Assembly: GCA_937875615.1 (NCBI GenBank)
Contig: CALNBU010000536.1
Span: 1 to 13,672 of the forward strand
Reading direction: 5' to 3'
DNA: 13,672 bases
Origin: an uncultured Archangium sp.
Lineage (GTDB): Bacteria; Myxococcota; Myxococcia; Myxococcales; Myxococcaceae
Shown here: piece by piece, positions 1 to 7,883 of the stretch
Layout: each line of letters opens with the position of its first letter
Numbering within the stretch: the stretch's first letter is position 1
Translations under genes and position numbers: made by a program
Notes under the pieces: model-generated
Databases searched by the model: none
What the model saw: only the letters and a program-made list of their open reading frames with translations
Told to the model about the DNA's origin: nothing

Positions 1-1170
<1,170 letters not shown>

Positions 1171-1199
1171 GGGGAGTCGGTCGCGCATCATCTTCCAAC

Positions 1200-1241
1200 G
1201 GCCGCGGGCGCCACCTTGAATTCGGCGCCGGCCGCGGGCGC
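1200..1241. repeat. 12-bp direct repeat in the divergent intergenic region
   Basis: The 12-mer GGCCGCGGGCGC occurs at 1200-1211 and again at 1230-1241, giving a 30-bp period, roughly three helical turns. It lies in the roughly 140-bp gap between the divergent uvrA-like and amidase genes, so either promoter may sit here. A TACAGT reading on the minus strand (1256-1251) could be a -10 box for the uvrA-like gene, but no well-spaced -35 box accompanies it. In DNA this GC-rich a 12-mer repeat may be chance; an operator role is speculative. Confidence 0.35.
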
Positions 1242-1312
1242 TCCAGCGTGACTGTACCGGCCGCACCGTGGCCGAACGCGGCACCCGTCGCGGCGGACGA
1301 TGAATCTCGTGT

Positions 1313-4099
1313 ATGGCGTGGACCATGCGCGCGTTCCTGTTCGCGGTGTCTCTGTCGTCGATGGTGGTCGCGGCCCAACCCGTCGACTGGGTCGACGACT
1401 GTGGTCTGGAGCCGGCGGACGCGTGGGCGCCTCCGGTGGAAGCGAAGCCCTGGGAGCCGCGCATCACGCCCGACATGCCGCCGTTGGTGCGCGCCGAGCG
1501 GCTGGTCCCCAGGGTGGGCGGCGTGGCGGTGCCGCGGGTGACCAACAGCGGTCCGCTCGCGGGAAAGGTCATCTACCTCTCGCCCGGTCACGGCTTCACC
1601 TGGACCAGCACGGTGAACAACTGGCGCACGCAGCGAGGCAACAACTACCGGCTGGTCGAAGATCTGATCAGCATCGAGACGCTCAGCCAGTACCTGATGC
1701 CCATGCTGCTCAACGCCGGCGCCCGGGTGTTCCCGGTGCGTGAGCTCGATCTGCAGACCCACATGGTCATCGTCGACGACGCCGAGGCTGGCTACACCGA
1801 GCAGGGGGCGGCGGCGGGCTTCGTCAACTCCGAGCTGGCCGCCTGGAGCCGGCCGCCGGCGATCATGGACGGCACCGAGCTCCCCTTCTCGACGGGCGGC
1901 AACCGGCTGATGTTGGCGTCGGAGACGGCCACCGCCAGCGCCCGCTACGACGCGGTCATTCCCGCCGACGGCTACTACTGGGTGTCGGTCTCGTACACGC
2001 AGTTCTCGGCGCGGGTGACCGACGCGCACTACGAGGTCATCCACCCCGGCGGCTCCACGCACTTCCGGGTGAACCAGGAGTCACACGGCCGCGAGTGGGT
2101 GCCGCTGGGGCGCTTCTATTTCTATGCGGGCCAGCCGGCGCGGGTGGTGGTGCACAATGACTCCGCGGCGCCGGTGGTGGCGGGCCAGCAGCAGAACGTC
2201 TCGCTCGACGCGGTGAAGTGGGGCGGCGGCGTGGGCAACACCGACCGCGGGCAGGGCATCAGCGGGCGGCCGCGCTTCGAGGAGTCAGCGCGGTACTACG
2301 CGCAGTGGAGCGGGGCGCCCGCATCGGTGTGGTCGTCGGGCGGGAACTCGCCCGCCAACGATCGCACCAACGACGTCAGCACCCGGTCGCGCTACGCCGC
2401 GTGGTCGCACGAAGACGGCGAAGACGCGGTGTACGTGGCGTGGCACACCAACGCGCTCGACGGCGAGGGCGGCGCCGAGCCGCGCGGCACCAGCACCTAC
2501 GTCTACAGCTCCACCGGCTCGACGGTGGGGAGCTTCAACGGCGTGGCGGGCAGCGTGGAGCTGGCGCAGGCCATCCACGGAGAGATCATCAACGACCTCC
2601 GCTCGCCCGACGGGTGGAACGAGCCGACCTGGCAGAACCGCAACGTGCTGGCGGCGAACTTCGGGGAGCTGAACCCCAACCACAACCCGGAGACGCCGGC
2701 GGTGCTGTTGGAGATGGCCTTCCACGACACCCTGGCTGACGTGGAGCGGATCCGCGAGCCGCGCTGGCGCTACATCGCCGCGCGCGCCATCACCCAGGGC
2801 ATCATCAAGTACTTCGCGGCGCGCGACGCGGTGGCGGTGCGGTTGCCGCCGGAGCCGCCCACGCACCTCGCGGCGCTCAACCAGAGCAACGGCGAGGTGC
2901 TGTTGCGCTGGCGGGAGCCGGTGACCGACGTCTCGGGCGCGGCCGGCCACGCGGCCTCGGCCTACCGGGTCTACGCCAGCCACGACGGCCTCTCCTGGGA
3001 CAACGGCGTCGACACCGAGGCGCTCTCGGTGCGGCTCCCGCTGCCGGCCTCCGAGGCGCGCTTCTTCCGCGTGACCGCGCTCAACCAGGGCGGCGAGTCG
3101 TTCCCCTCGGCGGTGGTGGGGGCGAGGCGCCCGGCCCCCGGCCGTCCCTTCGTACTGGTGGTGAACGGCTTCGACCGCCTCGAGGCGGCCATCGGGAAGG
3201 AAGAGAGCTTCGCGGCGCAGTACTCGCTGGGCACCGTGCTGCGCATCTTCCTCGCGCAGATGAACGACGGCAGCGCGGCGCGGCTGACGGGCGGCGCGCT
3301 CTCCGCCAACGAGCTCGGCTTTGACACCGCCGAGGGCGATGCGGTGGCGGCGGGCGACGTGCCGTTGGCGCCGTACTCGCTGCTGTCGTGGCTCGTGGGG
3401 CGCGGCAAGCAGGGCGGAGGCGATCTCTCCGCTGCGGAGCAGGCGGCGGTGAGCGACTTCCGCGCGCGGAACGTCCCGGTGTTCTTCAGCGGCGACGCGG
3501 TGGGCGACGCCACGTTCCTCGCGCAGAACTTCTCGGGGGTGGCCGCGGGCGTCCCCGGCGCTGCGCCGGTGACCGGCGCGGGCCCGCTGCTCGGGGTGCC
3601 AGCGCTGCAGCTCGACGACGGCACGCAGGGCTCGTTCAACGCGGGGGCGCCGCCGGCGGTCACGCCCACCGGCGCGGCCATCGCGCTCGGCAGCTACGCC
3701 GCCGGCGACACCGCGGCCATCGGCGTGGCGCAGCAGAGCGTCTTCTTCGACCCGCAACCAACTGGCTTCAGCAGCGAACCGATGCGCCGGGTGGTGGAGT
3801 TCCTGACGCCCCCGGCCTTCGACGGCGGCGTGGGGAACGAAGACGCCGGCACGCTGCTCGACGGCGGCTACGACGGCGGAGGACCTGACCCGTGGGACGC
3901 GGGCGCCGGCGGCGGGGCCGCGGGTGGTGGCGTCGGCGCGGGCGGCGGAACGGGCGTGACGGGCGGCGGCGGCGGCGCGCCACCACCTCCCGTCTCGAAG
4001 CGCCTCACGCTCGGCGGCGGCGGCTGTGGCTGCGATGGCGCACCGGCCCTGACGGCGCTCTGGGCGCTGGCGGTGTTGGCGCGGCGTCGTCGTCGCTGA
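1313..4099 (+). CDS. Secreted N-acetylmuramoyl-L-alanine amidase with nested golvesin domain, FN3 and MYXO-CTERM tail
   Basis: Amidase_3-type enzymes are zinc enzymes cutting the bond between N-acetylmuramic acid and the stem peptide. Residues 5-22 form a signal peptide (Arg-6, hydrophobic core, cleavage near VAA-Q). The catalytic domain starts at IYLSPGHG (zinc His-93) with a candidate zinc Glu at 116. After about residue 150 it is interrupted by a domain resembling golvesin/xanthan-lyase CBD-like modules (151-306). It resumes with AWHTNA (His-378) and LLEMAFH (candidate catalytic Glu-467). An FN3 domain follows (about 512-602), then an alpha/beta region (611-835) resembling glutamine-amidotransferase-like parts of xanthan-lyase relatives. 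Next come a DAG/DGG- and Gly-rich linker, Cys-905-Gly-Cys-907, a hydrophobic helix and five Arg: a MYXO-CTERM sorting tail. ATG 1313 is used; ATG 1325 (MRAFLF) gives a more classical signal peptide, and neither has a clear Shine-Dalgarno. Amidase activity is inferred from motifs. Confidence 0.88.
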   Translation: MAWTMRAFLFAVSLSSMVVAAQPVDWVDDCGLEPADAWAPPVEAKPWEPRITPDMPPLVRAERLVPRVGGVAVPRVTNSGPLAGKVIYLSPGHGFTWTSTVNNWRTQRGNNYRLVEDLISIETLSQYLMPMLLNAGARVFPVRELDLQTHMVIVDDAEAGYTEQGAAAGFVNSELAAWSRPPAIMDGTELPFSTGGNRLMLASETATASARYDAVIPADGYYWVSVSYTQFSARVTDAHYEVIHPGGSTHFRVNQESHGREWVPLGRFYFYAGQPARVVVHNDSAAPVVAGQQQNVSLDAVKWGGGVGNTDRGQGISGRPRFEESARYYAQWSGAPASVWSSGGNSPANDRTNDVSTRSRYAAWSHEDGEDAVYVAWHTNALDGEGGAEPRGTSTYVYSSTGSTVGSFNGVAGSVELAQAIHGEIINDLRSPDGWNEPTWQNRNVLAANFGELNPNHNPETPAVLLEMAFHDTLADVERIREPRWRYIAARAITQGIIKYFAARDAVAVRLPPEPPTHLAALNQSNGEVLLRWREPVTDVSGAAGHAASAYRVYASHDGLSWDNGVDTEALSVRLPLPASEARFFRVTALNQGGESFPSAVVGARRPAPGRPFVLVVNGFDRLEAAIGKEESFAAQYSLGTVLRIFLAQMNDGSAARLTGGALSANELGFDTAEGDAVAAGDVPLAPYSLLSWLVGRGKQGGGDLSAAEQAAVSDFRARNVPVFFSGDAVGDATFLAQNFSGVAAGVPGAAPVTGAGPLLGVPALQLDDGTQGSFNAGAPPAVTPTGAAIALGSYAAGDTAAIGVAQQSVFFDPQPTGFSSEPMRRVVEFLTPPAFDGGVGNEDAGTLLDGGYDGGGPDPWDAGAGGGAAGGGVGAGGGTGVTGGGGGAPPPPVSKRLTLGGGGCGCDGAPALTALWALAVLARRRRR

Positions 4100-4152
4100 C
4101 GTGCGCGCTGGCCTGAGGGGCGGCGCGGCGGCGAAATGACCGCTTCCCCGGC

Positions 4153-4180
4153 TTGTGTTCCGCACCGCCGACGGTAGAAG
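4153..4180 (+). promoter_or_regulatory. Candidate promoter of the gap-pgk-tpiA-secG operon
   Basis: The 127-bp gap between the amidase stop and gap holds TTGTGT (4153-4158) and, 16 bp later, TAGAAG (4175-4180), a fair approach to a sigma-70-type -35/-10 pair in a very GC-rich background. Transcription would begin about 40 nt before the gap start codon. No rho-independent terminator was seen after the amidase gene, so some read-through into gap is possible. The call rests on sequence likeness only. Confidence 0.35.
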
Positions 4181-4192
4181 GGCGCCCGTCGG
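4168..4192. repeat. 7-bp perfect inverted repeat overlapping the proposed gap promoter
   Basis: CCGACGG at 4168-4174 is mirrored perfectly by CCGTCGG at 4186-4192, with an 11-base centre. It surrounds the proposed -10 box and the likely transcription start. It could be a repressor operator for the glycolytic operon or a small hairpin. No regulator is encoded next to it in this window, and the link to regulation is inference. Confidence 0.35.
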
Positions 4193-4211
4193 TCGTCTTG
4201 CATCCACCCAC

Positions 4212-4217
4212 AAGGAG
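4212..4217 (+). promoter_or_regulatory. Ribosome binding site of gap
   Basis: AAGGAG lies 9 bases before ATG 4227. It decides the gap start: the same frame is open further upstream to a GTG at 4155, but the extra residues are not part of the GAPDH fold and have no such site. It is the clearest Shine-Dalgarno sequence in the window, which suits a highly expressed glycolytic gene. Confidence 0.85.
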
Positions 4218-4226
4218 TCACGAGAA

Positions 4227-5234
4227 ATGGCCATCAAGTTCGCGATCAACGGTTTCGGCCGCATCGGCCGCATGGTGTTGCGCGCCGCCCTGCAGCGGCA
4301 GGAGAAGGACGTGGAGATCGTCGCCATCAACGACCTCGACAAGCCGGCCACGCTGGCGCACCTCTTCAAGTACGACTCCGTGCACCGCAACTGGCCGGGG
4401 CAGGTGAGCGCCACCGAGAGCTCCATCACCATCGACGGCAAGACCTACAAGGTGCTGGCCGAGAAGGACCCCTCGAAGCTCCCCTGGAAGGAGCTCGGCG
4501 TGGACGTGGTCATCGAGTGCACCGGCCGCTTCACCGCGCGGGAGAAGGCGCAGCTGCACCTCGACGCCGGCGCGAAGAAGGTGCTGCTCTCGGCGCCCGG
4601 CAAGAACGTGGATCTCACGGTGTGCTTCGGCATCAACCACCAGCTGTACGATGCGTCGAAGCACCACATCATCAGCAACGCGAGCTGCACCACCAACTGC
4701 CTCGCGCCGGTGGGCAAGGTGCTGCAGGACAGCTTCGGCATCGAGCACGGGCTGATGACCACCATCCACAGCTACACCAACGACCAGCGCATCCTCGACC
4801 TGGTGCACGATGATCTCCGGCGCGCGCGCGCCGCGGCGCTCTCGATGATCCCCACCTCCACCGGCGCCGCCAAGGCCATCGGCGAGGTGATCCCCGAGCT
4901 GAAGGGCAAGCTCAACGGCGCCGCCATCCGCGTGCCGACGCCCAACGTCTCGCTGGTCGACCTCACCGTGAAGCTGAAGAAGCAGGTCACCGTGGACGAG
5001 GTGCACGGCGCCATGAAGGCCGCCGCGACGGGGCCGCTCAAGGGCGTGCTCCAGTACGACACCGAGCCCACGGTGAGCATCGACTACAACGACAACCCGC
5101 ACAGCTCCATCTTCGACTCCACCCAGACGCAGCTCATCGGGGGCGACTTCCTCAAGGTCTTCGCCTGGTACGACAACGAGTGGGGCTACAGCCAGCGGGT
5201 GGTCGACGTCGCCCGCTTCCTCGCCGGGGCCTGA
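4227..5234 (+). CDS. gap: Type I glyceraldehyde-3-phosphate dehydrogenase
   Basis: GAPDH converts glyceraldehyde 3-phosphate, NAD and phosphate to 1,3-bisphosphoglycerate in the cytoplasm, reversibly. The product is 335 residues, the normal length. The N-terminal Rossmann motif INGFGRIGR is followed by the adenine-ribose-binding AINDLD, pointing to NAD over NADP. The active site SNASCTTNC carries the nucleophile Cys-154, and His-181 in TTIHSYTNDQ is the usual general base. The C-terminal WYDNEWGYS signature is intact. The start is ATG 4227, supported by AAGGAG. It is the first gene of a glycolytic operon: pgk begins 3 bases after its stop, so the two are probably translationally coupled. All key residues are present. 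Confidence 0.98.
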   Translation: MAIKFAINGFGRIGRMVLRAALQRQEKDVEIVAINDLDKPATLAHLFKYDSVHRNWPGQVSATESSITIDGKTYKVLAEKDPSKLPWKELGVDVVIECTGRFTAREKAQLHLDAGAKKVLLSAPGKNVDLTVCFGINHQLYDASKHHIISNASCTTNCLAPVGKVLQDSFGIEHGLMTTIHSYTNDQRILDLVHDDLRRARAAALSMIPTSTGAAKAIGEVIPELKGKLNGAAIRVPTPNVSLVDLTVKLKKQVTVDEVHGAMKAAATGPLKGVLQYDTEPTVSIDYNDNPHSSIFDSTQTQLIGGDFLKVFAWYDNEWGYSQRVVDVARFLAGA

Positions 5235-5237
5235 GGC

Positions 5238-6422
5238 ATGCCGCGCTACATCGACGAGCTGCAGTTGACGGGCAAGCGGGTCTTCGTGCGCGTCGACTTC
5301 AACGTGCCGTTGGACGACGCGCAGCAGATCACCGACGACACGCGGATCCGTGAGGCGCTGCCCACCATCCGCAAGGTGCTCGAAGGTGGCGGGAAGCCCA
5401 TCCTGGCGTCGCACCTCGGCAGGCCGAAGGGTGTGACGCCGACGCTGACGCTGCTGCCGGTGGCGAAGCGCCTCGCGGAGCTGCTCGGCGGCACCTTCGA
5501 GGTGTTGATGGCCGACGACTGCATCGGCGAGGGCGTCAGCAAGCAGGCGAGGGACCTCAAGCCCACGCAGGTGCTGCTGCTCGAGAACCTGCGCTTCCAC
5601 AAGGAAGAGGAGGCCAACGACGAGGCCTTCGCCCGGCAGCTCGCGCAGCACGCCGACGTCTACTGCAACGACGCCTTCGGCACGGCGCACCGGGCGCACG
5701 CGTCGACGGCGGGCATGGTGCCCTTCGTGAAGGAGAAGTGCGCCGGCCTGCTGATGCGCAAGGAGATCGAGCAGCTGGGCCGGGTGGTGAAGAACGCGGC
5801 GCGGCCCTTCGTGGTGGTGCTGGGCGGCTCCAAGGTGTCCGACAAGATCAAGGTCATCGAGAACCTGCTGCCGAAGTGTCAGACCATGCTCATCGGCGGG
5901 GCCATGGCCTACACGTTCCTGAAGGCGGAGGGCGTGGAGGTGGGGCGGAGCCGGGTCGAGGAAGACAAGCTCCCGCTCGCCACGCGGCTGATCGATACGG
6001 CGAAGCGCCTGGGCGTGGACCTGGTGCTGCCGGTGGACCACGTCTGCGGGACCTCGCCCGACGAGGAGAGCCAGGCCATCGACGTGCTGGAGCGCGCCAT
6101 CCCGAAGGACCTGATGGGCCTCGACATCGGCGGCAAGACGCGCGCGCTGTACACGCAGCACCTGCGCGACGCGAAGACGATCCTCTGGAACGGGCCCATG
6201 GGCCTGTTCGAGGTGGCGAAGTTCGCCGAGGGCACGAAGTCGGTGGCGGTGGCGATGGCCAACAACGGCCAGGCGCAGACGGTCATCGGCGGCGGCGATT
6301 CGGCGGCGGCGGTCAACGAGTTCAGGTTGGCCGACAAGATGACGCACGTCTCCACCGGAGGCGGCGCGTCGCTGGAGTTCCTCGAAGGCAAGGCGCTCCC
6401 GGGGCTCAAGGCCCTGGAGTGA
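5238..6422 (+). CDS. pgk: Phosphoglycerate kinase
   Basis: Phosphoglycerate kinase transfers phosphate from 1,3-bisphosphoglycerate to ADP, giving 3-phosphoglycerate and ATP. The product has 394 residues, the usual monomer length. The substrate-binding motif RVDFNVP (Arg-18, Asp-20, Asn-22) and SHLGRPKG (His-59, Arg-62) are in the N-terminal half. The nucleotide half has GGSKVSDK, WNGPMGLFE and the glycine-rich GGGDSAAA at 351-358. It starts only 3 bases after the gap stop and has no strong Shine-Dalgarno sequence of its own, consistent with coupling to gap translation. tpiA follows after 8 bases. Nothing is missing or odd. Confidence 0.98.
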   Translation: MPRYIDELQLTGKRVFVRVDFNVPLDDAQQITDDTRIREALPTIRKVLEGGGKPILASHLGRPKGVTPTLTLLPVAKRLAELLGGTFEVLMADDCIGEGVSKQARDLKPTQVLLLENLRFHKEEEANDEAFARQLAQHADVYCNDAFGTAHRAHASTAGMVPFVKEKCAGLLMRKEIEQLGRVVKNAARPFVVVLGGSKVSDKIKVIENLLPKCQTMLIGGAMAYTFLKAEGVEVGRSRVEEDKLPLATRLIDTAKRLGVDLVLPVDHVCGTSPDEESQAIDVLERAIPKDLMGLDIGGKTRALYTQHLRDAKTILWNGPMGLFEVAKFAEGTKSVAVAMANNGQAQTVIGGGDSAAAVNEFRLADKMTHVSTGGGASLEFLEGKALPGLKALE

Positions 6423-6430
6423 GTCCTGAC

Positions 6431-7192
<762 letters not shown>

Positions 7193-7211
7193 TGCTTAAG
7201 GGCCTGCGCCT

Positions 7212-7572
7212 ATGTTGACCTTCTTCACCGTCGTGCATGTGCTCCTGTGCATCTTCATGATCTTCGTGATCCTGCTCCAGCCGGGGAAGGACGCGGGCAT
7301 GGGCTCTGCGCTCGGCGGTGGCGCGGGGCGGGGCGACCTTCCTCACCAAGCTCACCGCGTTCTGCGCCACTGCGTTCTTCCTCACCTCGCTGGGCCTCTC
7401 GTTCGTCGGCCTCCGCGGCTCGGTCTCGAGCCAGCTGATGAAGGAGAGCCCGGCGGTCACCGACACGGTCCCGGCGCCCGTCGGTGAGGCCTCGCCCAGC
7501 GAAGCCAACCCGAAGCCGCCTCCGACGGAGCCTGAGCCGTCGGCGAAGGACGCGGTTCCGGCCAACAAGTAG
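7212..7572 (+). pseudogene. secG: SecG preprotein translocase subunit, reading frame broken between the two membrane helices
   Basis: SecG is a small inner-membrane subunit that assists SecYEG protein export. The start is ATG 7212, preceded by AAGGG at 7198-7202. The first frame encodes helix 1 and the family motif LLQPGKDAGMGSALGGGA, then drifts to an unrelated Arg/His-rich tail ending at 7487. The rest of SecG is in the next frame, from about 7321 to the stop at 7572: TFLTKLTAFCAT, helix 2 (FFLTSLGLSFVG) and a Pro/Glu/Ala-rich tail. From memory of E. coli SecG, the 20 residues between the Met and the Phe of the conserved loop are here only 37 bases, so about 23 bases (near SATLFGS) look missing. 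It may be a real deletion or an assembly collapse in the G-rich run at 7321-7335. The position after tpiA is a common arrangement. Confidence 0.85.
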
Positions 7573-7579
7573 GAAGGCG

Positions 7580-7618
7580 TTGAAAACCCCTTTTCCCCGT
7601 CAGGTGATCTGGTATGGG
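7580..7618 (+). promoter_or_regulatory. Possible tRNA promoter region
   Basis: The 85 bases between secG and the tRNA contain TTGAAA (7580-7585) and TATGGG (7613-7618), but their spacing of 27 bases is too long for one sigma-70 promoter. If TATGGG is the -10 box, the -35 box would be the poor TTTTCC near 7591. A GC-rich stretch follows, as is usual in growth-controlled stable-RNA promoters. GAAAA-CCCC-TTTTC at 7582-7595 could fold into a weak 5-bp hairpin. Only the general location is supported. Confidence 0.25.
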
Positions 7619-7657
7619 GGCGTCGCTTTCGGCGGCGGCGGGGAACAAGAGAATCAA

Positions 7658-7739
7658 GCCCAGGTGGTGAAACTGGTAGACACACCATCTTGAGGGGGTG
7701 GCGCCTCGCGGCGTGGGGGTTCGAATCCCCCCCTGGGCA
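7658..7739 (+). tRNA. tRNA-Leu (anticodon GAG)
   Basis: An 82-base class II tRNA can be folded by eye. The acceptor stem GCCCAGG (7658-7664) pairs perfectly with CCTGGGC (7732-7738), with discriminator A at 7739. The D arm has GTG/CAC and the GG pair. The anticodon stem CCATC/GGTGG holds the loop TTGAGGG, giving anticodon GAG at 7692-7694, which reads CUC and CUU. The long variable arm CGCC-TCGC-GGCG is typical of tRNA-Leu. The T arm is GGGGG, TTCGAAT, CCCCC. CCA is not encoded (the next bases are CTC). A rho-independent terminator follows 18 bases later, so this is a single-gene transcript or the end of the secG transcript. Confidence 0.97.
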
Positions 7740-7757
7740 CTCTCGAAGAAGCAAAGG

Positions 7758-7794
7758 AAACGGCCTCGGCGCAACCCGGGGCCGTTTTTCTTTT
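7758..7794 (+). terminator. Rho-independent terminator after tRNA-Leu
   Basis: CGGCCTCGG (7761-7769) pairs with CCGGGGCCG (7776-7784), with one T-G wobble and a 6-base loop. The tract TTTTTCTTTT (7785-7794) follows, and AAA before the stem extends the pairing. It should end the tRNA-Leu transcript and separate it from the lipoprotein gene. It is the only clear intrinsic terminator in the window. Confidence 0.9.
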
Positions 7795-7801
7795 GTGCCT
7801 T

Positions 7802-7844
7802 CGGAAATCTGAGGGGCGTGCGTCCGCAACGCGCCGATTTTCCG
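7802..7844 (+). other. Long imperfect hairpin in the lipoprotein leader
   Basis: Directly after the tRNA terminator, CGGAAATC (7802-7809) pairs with GATTTTCCG (7836-7844) with one bulged T. Inside it GGGGCGT (7813-7819) pairs with ACGCGCC (7829-7835) with one mismatch. The loop GCGTCCGCA can pair further. The 43-base element has no T-tract, so it is not a plain terminator. It ends 39 bases before the lipoprotein ATG and could be a leader RNA structure or a protein-binding site. Function unknown. Confidence 0.45.
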
Positions 7845-7852
7845 GGGCACGC

Positions 7853-7868
7853 AGGGGTACGTCCATTG
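7853..7868 (+). promoter_or_regulatory. Shine-Dalgarno-like AGGGG pointing to a possible TTG start
   Basis: AGGGG (7853-7857) stands 8 bases before TTG at 7866, which is in frame with the lipoprotein gene. The ATG at 7884 has no Shine-Dalgarno sequence within a useful distance. Starting at TTG would add six residues (leading to RARMTLRRL) and give the signal peptide a more basic N-terminus, without changing the lipobox. Confidence 0.35.
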
Positions 7869-7883
7869 CAGTCGCGCGCGCGT

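Noticed and set aside
3900..4024. GGC/GGCGGC tandem-like repeats near the amidase C-terminus
   Set aside because: They encode the Gly-rich linker before the MYXO-CTERM tail; low-complexity coding sequence, not an independent repeat element.
4155..4226. 24-residue extension of GAPDH from a GTG start
   Set aside because: It overlaps the proposed promoter and inverted repeat, has no ribosome binding site, and the GAPDH fold begins at ATG 4227 behind AAGGAG.
5738..6430. Long N-terminal extension of triosephosphate isomerase overlapping pgk
   Set aside because: The extension is an out-of-frame shadow of pgk. Family length and GNWKMN near the N-terminus fix the start at 6431.
7321..7335. Programmed frameshifting in secG
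   Set aside because: Conserved loop residues are missing as well as the frame being changed, so a frameshift alone would not restore a normal SecG; deletion or assembly error explains more.
7698..7883. 62-residue N-terminal extension of the lipoprotein
   Set aside because: It starts inside tRNA-Leu and crosses the terminator and the hairpin. The lipoprotein signal peptide begins at 7884 (or 7866).
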